Positions 21,888 to 33,585 of a DNA stretch of 64,000 nt are shown here, piece after piece. The notes below the pieces were generated by a model that was given only the letters and a program-made list of their open reading frames with translations, did not search any database and had not been told where the DNA came from. Origin of the DNA: Chrysoporthe austroafricana. Its lineage: Eukaryota > Ascomycota > Sordariomycetes > Diaporthales > Cryphonectriaceae. Within the stretch, counting starts at the first letter, position 1; every line of letters starts with the position of its first letter. The translations under genes and the position numbers were made by a program. The stretch is from assembly GCA_001051155.2 (NCBI GenBank), contig JYIP02000001.1, positions 2,046,001 through 2,110,000 of the forward strand, written 5' to 3'.

Positions 21888-22924
21888 ATGACAGCCATTC
21901 ACAAAGTCGCCATATTTGGTGTAAGCGCTTCAATATTCTCTTCAGGACCACAACTAATGGCGAATATAGGCATCAGGCAACTTCGGCGTCCCCATTACAG
22001 CTGCCCTCCTCAAAGCGGGCTTCGACATAACTATAATCTCGCGCGCCGACTCCCACGCTGCCTTCCCTTCAGATATCTCCGTGCTCAATGTCTCATATAA
22101 CCTGACAGACCTCACCGCAGCCCTGAAAGACCAAGACGCTGTGGTCAACGTCGTAGGTCCCGCGGGCAGGGACGTGCAGAACGTTATTACTGACGCCGCG
22201 GAGGCTGCGGGCGTGAAGCGACTGATTGTCAATGACTTTGGTTGGGGACCCGGTATTCGAGGCTTGCCTGAGTTCGAAGAAGTTCACGGTACACGTGTGG
22301 CGCAGTGGGAGTACGCGAGGGAGAAAAGTGGCAAGAATAAGGCATTCACATGGACGGGGATCAGTATTGGAAATCCTACAGATTGGGTGAGTTACAAGTA
22401 TCTCATTCTGCCTCTTTCCGCAGTGAATTTCTGCAGAGATTTGACTTCTTTTAAGGCCATGGCCAAATTTCCCACCATGGGCTTTGATATCGCGAAGTCA
22501 TCGGCGATCATATACGACCAGGGCAAGGAGCACTTCACGGGCACGACGCTGGAGGGGATCGGTCAGAGCGTTGTGGGTGTCTTGCAGCACCATGATGAGA
22601 CCACGAACAGGTTTGTGAATGTCATGTCCATCATGACCTGTCAGAAAGAGCTTCTGCAAGCCCTCGAAACGGTGACGGAGAAAAAAATGGGCCGTTCAGC
22701 ACTCGACGAGCAAGGCCCTGATGGAACGTGGTCGCGCGAAGCGCCACGACGATGACCGCGGATGGGTTTTGGATCTGGTTGTCGCTCAGCTACTTGATGA
22801 GGGTCAGGCACGTTGCGTTCTGGCGCCTTCGAGGGAGGAATCAGACTCTGACCTGCTGGGTGTAGTAGCGGAAAGTGCGGAACAGGTTGTGTCGAAGGCT
22901 CTCGAGCTGCGGGATATGATCTGA
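21888..22924 (+). CDS. NmrA-like NAD(P)-binding oxidoreductase, frameshifted in this sequence
   Basis: Isoflavone-reductase/NmrA-type Rossmann protein. Exon 1 (21888-21920) and exon 2 (from 21970) join to MTAIHKVAIFGASGNFGVP, restoring the GxxGxxG motif. NVVGPAGRDVQNVITDAAEAAG and RLIVNDFGWGPG are typical. A 69-nt GT-AG intron at 22387-22455 has no stop and is a multiple of three, so it hides in the frame; removing it gives NPTDWAMAKFPTMGF, as in relatives. At A7 (22681-22687) the frame shifts: the unspliced frame stops at 22755, while the family-like C-terminus (SKALMERGRAK, LVVAQLLDEGQARCVLA, REESDSDLLGV) continues in the next frame to the stop at 22924. With one A fewer the gene would encode 305 residues. 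A sequencing slip is more likely than a real mutation, but cannot be excluded. Confidence 0.82.
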
Positions 22925-25874
22925 CTCCTTTTAGAGGCCAGTAGCTTTTGTTGATTGTTGACAAGTCAGGCGATGCTGGAGTAGAGTAGCTAAGGCAAAT
23001 CTAGAACAACGCGCATCGCCACAAAATGTAGCTGCCTCCAGCGATAGGAGGTCGATGTTAAAACTCAACCTCTGCGTTCTAGATCTGCTCAGGTGCAGAC
23101 GTATGAATTGTTATCTGAGTAAATATTTTGTAATGGTAAGCAACGAGGAATTGATAGCAGAATTGCATTTACCATTTTCCTGATCGCAAGGAGTGGAACA
23201 GATGGAGACTTGTCCCCGTGAGTCCTTGCTTGGCAGCACATCACGAGAATGGAACATATACACACATGTATATGCTGTCATGGACATGTTCGAGAGGATA
23301 TTACAGTTTCTGGCGTTTAGAACTCACAATCACGGCCCGAGACCAGCGGCATTGCCTACCTTTCACGTTACACAACGCCTGCGTGGACGCTCAACACCCG
23401 CCAGGCTTCCGTATCGATTTATACGACGCACAAGTAGCGGCCAAGCCAGAACGAGCCTTAGCACATGACACATGGCGATCTCGTAGCTCTTTATCCTGAT
23501 ATACTTTGTAGACATCGGGGGAGGCGCACACGACCTCGATGGTCAGCGATAGAAGGCCCCAAAACTGGCTATTAAGAGATGATAGAAGCCTGATGGTAAT
23601 GAACATACCGTTGCCTCCCCAGCCATATAGAGTAATAAAATGTCAGCTGTGGGCCCAAAAAAACTGCCGACTGGTTACATATTAGGACTGTGTAGGGGCT
23701 CGGAACAATGTGGGGAGATGGAAAATGAACCGCCTTCAAAGGTTGTGCTATTGGGTTGCCCATATCCTCGGCAATGTCATGTGTTGTACAGAGTTGCAGT
23801 GGCAGGTCCATAGTAGAGCATGGACGCAGACCTGCGGGCGTCCAACAGTGGAAATCAGAAATCAACGGGCTTGCACTGCCCTCTTCCTCACCGTGGCAAT
23901 GCCCTCCTTAATACGGTCTGTTCTCTGTGCGCATGAGGTTGGACCACTTTTCCTCCACACCCGGTAGGGAGTAGACGTCGAGCTAGGGTGATATCCCTGC
24001 CGTCCATCTTCTACTTTATATGGGCTTCTGAAACAGCGCTCATCTCAACTTAGTAAGGTCGCACTGGTGCGCATGAATCTCACCCACCCGACGACATGTA
24101 AGGACTTAGGGAGAGAGGAAGTTCTGCAGGAGAATCTGTGAGCGAGGCATGAGAATCTGAATTGAGGTGTTGAGGGGATGATACCTAAGTAGGTAGGTGG
24201 GTCTGCGCATGGTGACGGTTCTCTACCAATACTATAGTAGACCTGACCGCGAAGACGGGACGACGCACGGATCAATCGGTGCCCCTTTTTCTCCGACTGT
24301 CTTGGAAGTCAACCTCAGCCCGGAATCTGAGCTCGTCGTGACGATCTGTCGCTCGTTGTACCACGGGTCAGATCTTGTCGACAGGGTTTCGGACGTTTGG
24401 CGTCGGCACAGTGGATAGTTACCGAAGAACGCAGGCATCGGTTGCGATTTGTTACGTTCCAGGAGCAAATATGGGATCCTCTTTCATTGTTCACTCGTTG
24501 ACAGAATGAATGTTAGTACCGGCTAGTGGGGGCCTCCAGAGAGTATGCAAGATGCCGAGAGAAACGGTTGCTTCGAAAGTGGGCTTCGGGATATTGCTAA
24601 AGATAAAATCATCGACCCACTTGCCTGAGTGCATATTTTGTGCAATGGCGCTGACACAAGAATCTCTGCTTGTCGACGTTAGTCCCTGCGTGTTCGAGGT
24701 GCCCTGGGGTATGTATGACGGTCTCCCAAGAGGCCGGAGAGCGATGTCATGATCTGCGCGTCTCAGACCGTTGGAGAACGGTCTGGCCTGCTCATCAGCT
24801 AAATGTGCCGAGCATAGGCCCCCACTCGAACGTTACCATGCGTCCTATGGTACATTGTATTAATGGGTCCGCACACCGACAGCAGGGTCGACCTCACTCC
24901 ATAGCTGCCTCTCCTTCATCAAAAGGTTATCAGAGACAGTTCGTTCAGACTCTGGTTCGGCAACGATGGGGGGGGCGCTATTCGTCCCATGATTGGCCCC
25001 GCCCGGAAATAATTATAGTCCTCACCCAGCCAGGGCGAGGCATGCCTCTCCTCAGCTCGGGGAATAAGGGGGCCTAGCGGGCAGGGGAGGAGGCTGGTCC
25101 TCGCGGTTGGCACGGTTGGGTCACGCCAGGCAAGGGCCACGGCCGGCCGAGGCTGGACTCTACCTCGCTACGGTAACTGTCTGTACGTACAACATCCTAT
25201 TTGCCGTCACAGGCAATGCGAAACTCTTGCCAGCCCAAACGATGTACGCAAGGATGCCGGCCCCCCCACGCAAGGGAATCGATGTTCATCATCGCGGATG
25301 CAGGTGGTTTGGAGCAGGGACTAATACCATTGCCCTTGCCACATGTTTTGTTTCTCTGGTTCCCTCGTGGCTCAACCACCCGTAATTCTTCCTTCGTCGT
25401 CACTCTGTTGTAGCTGTTTCACTCGCTTCTCATCCGATCGTTCAACCATCACCGTATCATTTCCGACCTCATCATCTTTCCGGGCGGTGACAGCTCTCTA
25501 CCCTCCCCGTTAAAATATTTAGAATCTAATCCGCTGTGATATGCCTCACTGACGCAAGTGAGCTGACACGCCGCGCGGGATATGGAACGCCGTTCTGGGC
25601 CGCTTAGCGAGAAAGACTCCTCGTTTAGCCAGGGACGAAATGGCGCGATTCCCACGACTAGGAGGCATGTAATAATTCCCCCGTTTTGAGAAACCTCTCT
25701 GCTCCAATGCGCTGACATACAACGTAAAGGGTGGAGCAGTCCTCTCTAAATTCATCAGCACAAGCACCACCCTCCCACTCCTCGGAACGCAGACAAACGA
25801 TACGCAGTGAGGATGCGTTACATTCCGACGCGCAACAGTCGCCGCCTTCGCGGCGCGGCCGCAAGGGCTTCACA
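22925..25874. other. large intergenic region, nothing supported
   Basis: Nearly 3 kb with short overlapping frames but none with recognisable motifs or splice-joinable exons. The last part is the presumed promoter and 5' UTR of the DUF6536 gene. It separates the aromatic cluster from unrelated genes. Confidence 0.45.
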
Positions 25875-28329
25875 ATGCACTGGCCGTTCCAGAGCATCGC
25901 GACCGACACGCTCTCGATCTTCACCTCGCCCGCGCCAGATCTCTTCCGACGCGCGACGTGGCAGCCGCCCAAGCTCCACGGCGACGACGACAGGGCCAGT
26001 GCGGTCAGCACCCGGCGGGGTAGCACGCTGATCCCGGACTACGTGGTCAACTTCATCCGTGGCGAGACGCCCGAGAGCGTGGCGCGCAGGAAGCAGAACG
26101 GCGGCGCCCGGGGGAAGCGGGCGGTGGACATCACGCACCAGCACAAGCCGCAGCGGTCACACATGGCGCTCATGATGCGCGCGGACGGCGTGGAGGACTC
26201 CGCAGCCGCGGACCGTGAGGATGCGCGCAGCCACACAACGGGGACGAGCACCACGACGGAGCTGCGGCAGATCCTGCCGGACGGCCAGAAGGCGCGCGGC
26301 GGGTGGAGGAGGGTCACGATCGGGTGGCGGAGCGGAGTGCTGCTGAACTTGCTTTTGCTGCTCGTGATCCTGATCACCGGGTTCATCTGCCTGGTGATTG
26401 CAGGGACCAAGAATGCATTTCTAGTCGGCGGCATAGATCTGTTCACGGGGAGCTGCTCGACGGCTACGAATATCAACTGGGGTCTGCACTCGCTGATCAA
26501 CGTCGCGGTGGTCGTCGTGATAGTCGGCGCGAACTACGTCTTTCAGGTTCTGAGCAGCCCGACGAGGACGGAACTTTCGGGCGTGCACGAGAACAAGAAG
26601 TGGTTGGAGATCGGTGTCGCTTCGACCCGGAACTTCTGGCACATTGGACGAGGGAGGGCTCTTCTCGCCATGGTCCTCCTGACCGTAGCCGTTGTGATCC
26701 AGATAATGTGGGTTTCCCGCATCGCAGCATCCCAAATTCCATCATCAAACACTAACCACTCGCAGATATAATTCCCTAATATTCGTCACCGCAACAGGAA
26801 TGGGCTATAACCTCATCGCCGTCCAACCGTCCTTCGTCACCGGCGCCCAGTTCAGCAACGCCTCCTCATTCAACGGCGCCGGGCTCTCGCGAGAGCAGCT
26901 GCTCGACGTTCAGAACCTTGCCATTAACGATCAACTCACCAACCGGACTACTACGGCCTGTGTTGACATCATCACCGGCATCTTCAACGCAGAGTACTCG
27001 AACGTGCTGCTCGTCCTCGCCGCCGCCTCATCCCAATCCTCATCCGCGAACTCCCTCGTCGCAACGGCCCGCGCCGGCATCGGCATCAGTCCTGCCTCGA
27101 ACCTCACCTCCACGGCTTTCGGCAGCGAGATCATCATCGATGGCTCGTTCGTATCCTACTGCCTCGCCGAGCGCGACTCCGCGTCGGACGCAGCCTGCTC
27201 CGTACAATTTAACGGGGCCGTCCTCGCCGCCATCCTCGGGCTCAACCTGCTGGCCCTGCTCCTCACGAGCGCGACGCTCCTCCTGCGCCGCTTCGAACCC
27301 CTTGTCACCCTCGGCGACGCCATTGCCTCCTTCCTTCGCGACCCGGACCCCAGCACGCGCGACAACGCCCTCGTGACGAGGGAGAACCTCCGCCTGGGGC
27401 TGGGCGGGTGGGGGTTCACCGAGGGCAAGTACTGGTCGCCCACGCGCACTCCCCGCTGGCTGTCGGCGCCGAGCCTGGCGCAGTGGGCTACCGCGGGGTT
27501 CTGGTGGCTCGCGACGGTGACGCTCACAGCCGCGGCCCTGATCCTCACTGCCGTCACCGGCGGCAGCGGCCAGGGTCTCAGCCGCTTTGGCGTCGCGAGT
27601 CCGCAGACGACCTATGTCGTCGGCAGCAGCGGCGCCACCACCGCCACCCCGACGCCCATCATCCCGGCCGCGGCGCTCGCCGTCCTCGCGTCCATCCCGC
27701 AGGTCCTGCTCGCGGGGCTCTACTTCAGCACCAACATGCTGCTGACGGCCTTCTTCCTCTCGCGCGAGAGCAGCCTGTACGCCCTGCGGCCTGGCCGACG
27801 CGCGGAGTGCCGGCCCCTGCGCGTCAGCGTGGACCCGGTCGGGTCCCAGGCCACCAGTCTGTACCTGACCCTCCCGCGGCCCGTGTCGTGGGCGCTGGCG
27901 GTCTGGTTCGCAGCCATGGGCTTCGTGCTCTCGCAGGCCTGCTTCGCCGTCTCCGTGGCCTCCTCCCCGACCGCCGACGACGCTTCCCCATCCCGCCTCC
28001 GCGGCATCGGCCTCAGCAGCACCGCGCTCCTCATCCTGCTCGCCATGCTACTCGTCCTCCTCCTCGCCGTCGGGGCGATGAGCCTCCAGCGCCTCCCGGC
28101 GGCGGAGATGGCCGACGGGCGCGCGACGGGGAACCCGCTCGCGCTTGAGGGCGGTAGCTGCTCGGCCGTGATCAGCGCGCGGTGCCACCGTCTGCCGGAG
28201 GAGACGGACGTGTGGATGAACAAGGTGCTCTGGGGCGTCGTAGCGGAGAGCCGAGATGGCGTCGTAGGCCACGTCACATATTCGGCCAGGGGCGTCGGGG
28301 AGCTGGACGGGAATCGTCGCTATATTTAG
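25875..28329 (+). CDS. DUF6536 family multi-pass membrane protein
   Basis: Two exons (25875-26707, 26766-28329) encode 798 residues; the 58-nt intron interrupts Ile-Met/Tyr-Asn just as the hydrophobic segment resumes. A soluble, basic N-terminus of about 150 residues leads to GWRSGVLLNLLLLLVILI, the characteristic opening of the DUF6536 region, followed by NINWGLHSLINVAVVVVIVGANYVFQVLSSPTR and several further membrane segments in exon 2 (for example around AAILGLNLLALLLTSATLLL, ATAGFWWLATVTLTAAALIL, ALAVLASIPQVLLAGLYF, ALLILLAMLLVLLLAVGAM). The frame is open for 48 codons before the first ATG, so an upstream exon is possible. These fungal proteins have no established function; plasma membrane location is an inference. 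GC-rich third positions support coding. Confidence 0.9.
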
Positions 28330-28993
28330 TCGGGAGACCATAGATTTGAAAGTGTTTTTGAGTGCGTGATACCCCTGTGGGATGTTTTGCTCTTGCTCTC
28401 TTTCCATTTCATACACATCTCGGGGAGAGTCGGCCTGGATGCGCTTTTTCTGGACAGAAATGGTATATAGTGTTCAGTGATAATTCTCTAGTGCGGCGCA
28501 CGAGCGGGCATGGGCAGGAAATGATGGGCCCGACGGTTATGAAACGGGTCGGTGTTCTTAAGCGGCATTGCGGAATGATACCAGCTAGGCTTAGAATAAT
28601 GATCAACGAGCACACGTTGTGTGATGAAGTAGTCTTTCTGAATGCACTCTATTATGTGATGACCATGCGCCCTTAGTATAGGCTCGGCGCACTCCATCAA
28701 TAAGCAGCCACAAATAGGTGAAAAATGACCAATCCGCCTCAACCATGGCCTCCCGTTGCCCACTTGGAATCTCGCCGAAGCTCTCAAAATACCCACGCAG
28801 AAGCGCCGTACGATCTTAGCCTTTCTCCAAACCAAATCGTCCAAAGGTATCGAAAATGTCAGGCTTGTCGTAGATGATGAATATGCAATGTCTTGTATGC
28901 CCTGAAACGCCCCGTGTATATCTAAAATTGCAAAAGTTCGCTAGCGACAGATAGGAATGGTTTTTTCGGCCCTGCCGACGCGCATGGCTATGA
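28330..28993. other. convergent intergenic region
   Basis: Between the stops of the DUF6536 gene and the four-helix membrane protein gene. No gene recognised. Confidence 0.5.
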
Positions 28994-30040
28994 TTAGGGT
29001 TCGATGGGGTCCTCGAGGAAATTGTACCCGTCGTCTTCTGGGGGCAGGAAGTAGGCTGAGACCCCCAAGACGCCGACGAGAAGAGCAGCTACACTGGCAC
29101 TGACTGTGCAGAGGATCCAGGAGGTGTCGAGTTGCCAGCCGGGCACAGAGAAATACTCGTCGTTGTCGAAGAGGAAGGACTGTAGCAGTGATGATGATTA
29201 GTCCTGAGCCACAAGCCGAACATGAAACCAAACAAAGAAACCACGTTCAAGGCACCATCGTCTCTCCACAATGCAGGTCTCAGGAACGGAAAGACAGCAA
29301 CGTACCACAAGCCCCATGGCGGCGAATTGTGCGACGGACACCGTCAGGAGCAACGCGCTCAGGACCTTCCAGCCATACTCGCGCTTGACCTTGCCACCCC
29401 CAATGGTGATAACGAAACACACCAGCGTAGCGAGTTCGGCGATGGTCGCAAAGCTCATGAGGAAGCCGCTCGTCCTCCACATGGAGCAGAAATACCTGTC
29501 CCCGGGATCGCAATCCTTTTCTGTGTCGGGAAAGTGCCGACATGGACTGTCTGGCAGGGCCGTGTTGCAGTAGTGGTGTAGGCCGAGGTGTTGGGAATAG
29601 GTCTTGTGGCCGCCGCGCACCGGGACGTCCATGCTGACCCAGTGAGGGACGAGGATGGAGGCGAGGGTCATTGCCGATGCTGATCGTGGAGCTTCAAGTT
29701 AGCCATGGCAGGTTCTAGCAGGCGAGATCCTTCGTGCAGCACATCACTAGATCCACGCCGCCGACGGCGGGCACAGCGTCTCGCGACAACCCATCCCCCG
29801 GCTGAACTGACGGTCATCCAAGAGTACTCCGGATGTCAGCCAACGCCAGCAGTCACACAAGCTGCCCTCACACGCGCAGGTGTGCTGTTGGGAGCGCGGG
29901 GACGAGTTGAGGTCGGCGCGCGAGTCGTCAATGACGACATGGCAGGTGGCACTCGATAAGGAAACAGGGTAGCGGGTATACCCAGACGTACCGGCAATGA
30001 ATATCGCCAGAGCGGCACCGTAGACTGATAATCGCGTCAT
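28994..30040 (-). CDS. four-helix (claudin/SUR7-like) membrane protein
   Basis: Three exons (30040-29992, 29679-29306, 29179-28994) encode 202 residues. The first exon gives MTRLSVYGAALAIFIA, which joins in phase to ASAMTLASILVPHWVSMDV, making helix 1 followed by an extracellular loop with several Cys (HHYCNTALPDSPC, DCDPGDRYFC). Helices 2 and 3 are FLMSFATIAELATLVCFVITI and VLSALLLTVSVAQFAAMGLV; helix 4 is SWILCTVSASVAALLVGVLGVSAYF, before an acidic tail (PPEDDGYNFLEDPIEP). The layout, with Cys in the first loop, is that of fungal claudin-like or SUR7-like proteins that organise plasma-membrane domains. Intron 1 is unusually long for this window (312 nt), so an extra small exon cannot be ruled out. 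Function is inferred from topology only. Confidence 0.8.
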
Positions 30041-31502
30041 GGTCCCGTTCCAATCGGTGCAGTAGATGAAGCCGCTGTGATCGTTGCAGTGGTGGTGTTT
30101 GTGTGGTGTTGTGTTGTGTCGTGTGGAGTGGTGAGAGCGAAGAAGGTGGCAGGTTTTCATATGGGCTTGCGGTGCCTGGGTGTCGATTTCCAAGGTAGCA
30201 CTGGTGGGTGCAGCAACGGTGCTGAACCGTGCCGCCGCACACCGACCAAGTTCCCAATGTGCCAAGCTTGGATCCTGGCAGCCCAGGGGAGCCCCTACTA
30301 CTACCACTGTACTACTACGACTACTGCTCATATGATTATGTAGCTCATAGCGTGTAAGGTGTACGGAGGTACAGCCCTTAACAGTACCTTCACATCAAGG
30401 CCCTAGCCGTCTCCTCCCACATCTCGATCTCAACAAGATCACCGTCCCTAGCAACAGTGAGTGGGCTCTCTTCTCACTGTTTCCCTTTTCCTGTGTTACT
30501 CTGCATATGTACGGCAGCACCTGCAGCAACCCTTTCCTGGCCAGCCTCCAGCGCCGGCAGTCGAGTGGCTGCACGAGGATCTTGCTACCAGACGTGCATA
30601 CCCCCTCATCCGTCAGGATCGAGCATTGTGGTCGAGTCTCCTCCTCCTCCTCTTCTTCTTCTTCCTCCTCCCGGGGCCCTGTCACCGCCCGCCCGGGCCG
30701 CTACCCAGTATGACTTGAGGCACTTTCTGGTGGTCTGCAGCCGCTCGACGGTTCCAAGGCTCGCCTAGTTCGGGAAGGTCGACTGCAGACAACCGCGTCA
30801 CGCGCCTGCTGTAACCCGGCGTGCCTGGTCGTGCCTGGCACCTGGCCACGCCTGCCAACCCGTTCGTTCCTCACGATGCGCCGGGAATGACCCGGCAAGA
30901 TCGACAGGTCCAGGCCAATGACCCATTGTATCGGAGTGATTGCTCCTGCACGTATCCCACATCTGCTGCGAGGTACCAGTCACTTCTCAGACGTACGACT
31001 CTCATCTATGGATACCGTATGGCTTGATAAGACTGCCGTTCGAGATATCAGTTCAGGCCTGGGCCGGCATATGAATGGCCCTTCCTCATACGGCGAGGGG
31101 AGACTCTGAGGAGGCGGTCGGGTGATGCCCCTTCGAGAGGTATCATCGTGTGAGAAGTATCAACAACCAGATCACTGCCTCCAACAACCCCCCCCCCCCA
31201 AAATGGGCAATGTTTTGGATCCTAGGCGATGGAAGGAGCGCCAGGATGGTCTCCAGGGTTGATGATGAAAGGGCCATGGACAGCACGCGGGCAGCTGCCA
31301 CCGTCGAGCCGTTCTCTTTAGCAGCGAGTGTCTCCATGGAGACGACAGCCTCGGTCTCAGACTCTGGTCTCTCAGGCCCGTTATCGTTGCCGGTCCAGCA
31401 GCCTTGCCCGGCTCGCAGCACCATCGCTTTGAGTATCTCGATCTTTTTGGGAACACCGCCCACAGCCATATCCCGCAGCCAGGAGCATCTCGAACCTTCA
31501 GG
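30041..31502. other. intergenic with simple repeats
   Basis: Contains GTGTTGT-type repeats near 30,085-30,130, a CTCCTC/TTCTTC pyrimidine run at about 30,637-30,672 and C12 at 31,188-31,199. Serves as promoter for genes on both sides. No coding region supported. Confidence 0.5.
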
Positions 31503-32944
31503 ATGCACTGCGCCACGTTCGTTGCTGGGTTGATGACCCTGCTCTCTGCCAGCGCCGTCGCTGCTCAGACCTGTGGCCAGAATATTTTCCCCGTCGGATA
31601 CCAATGTGGCGCCGGCATGAAGAACGGCGACCGTGTCTATGATCCCAGTTGCCAGAACATTGTAAGGCGGACCCTGCCCCTCGCCTCGGTTCCAAGACGT
31701 ACTATGTTGACTCATGCTATACAGCTCGTCTGTCACGATGGTACTATGCGGCTGAATAACCCTTGCGCGCCCGGACATTGCGCCTGGAGGGACGACGCCC
31801 ACTCTGCCTTCTGTGTTGGCAACCAAGGCGCCGCCGGCGAGGAAGACGTAGCCTCTGGGACAGATAATGCCGCTGTGCTGGAGCCAGGTTGTGGGCTCGC
31901 CATTGACGCCGGTCAGCAGTGTCCAACAATTCTCAAGGAGGGTGGCCGCCTCTGCGACAAGTCATGCAAGAATATTGTAGGACCCCGCCATCTTTCATCA
32001 ACGGTGTCTCAGCGTGCTAATATGCTGCTGTTAAAGGTCATGTGCCACAACGGCGTCATGGAGACCGACAAATCTTGCAACCTGGGCACGTGTATGAGCA
32101 GAAATCACAGCACATTTGGTGAGGGTGCTTTCTGTAGCAAACCAAGAGACGAGACGGACGGACCCATTGAGAACCCCTCCTGCGGATTCACTCAGGAGGT
32201 TGGGCAGAACTGCTCGAAACTCATCCAGGCGAACGGCCAGCTGTGTGACAAGTCCTGCAAAAACGTTCTAACCTGCCGAAACGGAGTCATGGAGTTGCAC
32301 GCTCCCTGCGAATCGGGCGGTTGCATCAGCGATCCTGACAAGCTGCTGGGGAAGGCAGTCAAATGCGCTGAAAAGAAGTCTGCTTCCGCAGCAGAGGATC
32401 CTGAGCTGCAGACACAGATCGTGCCGCAATTCTGTGGGCCTGTGGGGGTCATCGGTGACAGGTGCGGTGCTCTTATCAAGGAAGGTTGGCGTGTGTGTGG
32501 TCAGCATTGCTCCAACATCGTCGAATGTCGCAACGGCAGGATCCAGTTGTCCAGAAAATGTGCTCCGAGCACCTGCGCGGTCAATAACGGATACAATGTC
32601 GGAGAAGCAGCCTTCTGCGCTGGAGATCTAAGCCCCCAATCTGAGGACGCGGATTACGTTGACGACGATGGCATCGAACACGGTGATGAGACTACCAAGA
32701 AGTCTGCTGCAGAATGTGGTCCCTCTCATGGGCCAGTCGGCAGCCCCTGTGGTGCTCAGATGGAGGGACAAACGTTCTGCGACCCTGGTTGCAAGGACAT
32801 TGTAAGTTAGACAACGTCAAATTTAATGTCTGGGTTCTGACTTCGTCAAAGCTCATCTGCCACGATAGCGTCGCGCAAGTGAACAATTACTGCGGCGGCT
32901 CGTGTAATTTCAACCCAGATGTCCACGCAGCCTTCTGTGTTTGA
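31503..32944 (+). CDS. secreted five-module cysteine-repeat protein
   Basis: Four exons (31503-31661, 31725-31976, 32037-32801, 32852-32944) encode 422 residues. A signal peptide (MHCATFVAGLMTLLSASAVAA) is followed by five Cys-rich modules at about residues 24-83, 109-170, 186-247, 270-331 and 364-421. Each follows C-x9/10-C-x9/10-C-x3-C-x5-C-x10-C-x3/4-C-x10/13-C with a conserved Gly and the core C-x3-C-(K/Q/S)-(N/D)-(I/V); module 1 has Tyr46 where the third Cys belongs. The three introns all fall right after that core in modules 1, 2 and 5; modules 3 and 4 lack one. Introns 1 (63 nt) and 2 (60 nt) are multiples of three without stops. An acidic linker precedes module 5. I do not recognise the module; extracellular, disulfide-rich, possibly an effector or wall protein. 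Confidence 0.85.
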
Positions 32945-33585
32945 GCACTTCTCGCTGAGCTGTTGCATAGACTGAAAGGTGCGAGGTGGGCCTCGATGTA
33001 ACATGTTTACCAAGGTATTCCATACTCAGGACCGATCCTAGAGAAATAGACTACGCGACTGCTTTTCGCTAATGCTTCTTGACGTCCTCGGTCTGGGTGT
33101 CCATACAGGCGTTCCTTCATTGGGCATCCCAGATTTGATCGATATTACTTATGGTAACATGAGCATTAAGATGCTTATTGTCCTTGCACTCTTCGAAGTG
33201 CCTCGTGTACATCACAGATGCAACGTGACCCAACACTCCACTAAGTATGTTGCGCATCTAGATCCGAAGAGTATCCATCGTGGACATACTGCACAAAGCT
33301 TTGAGGGTCGGCAAGACGCCGGCGGCTCAGATTTAGGTGGAGTATTATTCTACAAAACAACCCGAGCAGCTAGCTAGGCGTTGCTAAACATTCCGGCTCT
33401 CTGCTGAATTGCTTTCTATATGCCTCTGGGTCTGATCCTACAATGCATCAAGACGCCACTGTTCTCCAATGTCCTCGCCTTGCTATATCGCATACACTGT
33501 TGTGACGCCGATGCACACAAGGAGTCGTCTCAAACCCAAATATCCATTCGGACCAGGTCCCATAAGGCCCCAAATGCAGTCTCGT
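32945..33585. other. convergent intergenic region
   Basis: Between the stops of the cysteine-repeat gene and the transporter gene. Nothing recognised. Confidence 0.5.

Noticed and set aside
25731..25874. Upstream extension of the DUF6536 protein
   Set aside because: The frame is open but begins at a GTG and has no ATG; kept only as a note that an upstream exon is possible.
31977..32036. Reading the 60-nt segment of the cysteine-repeat gene as coding
   Set aside because: It has no stop, but it breaks the otherwise regular Cys spacing at exactly the place where two other modules have clear introns.
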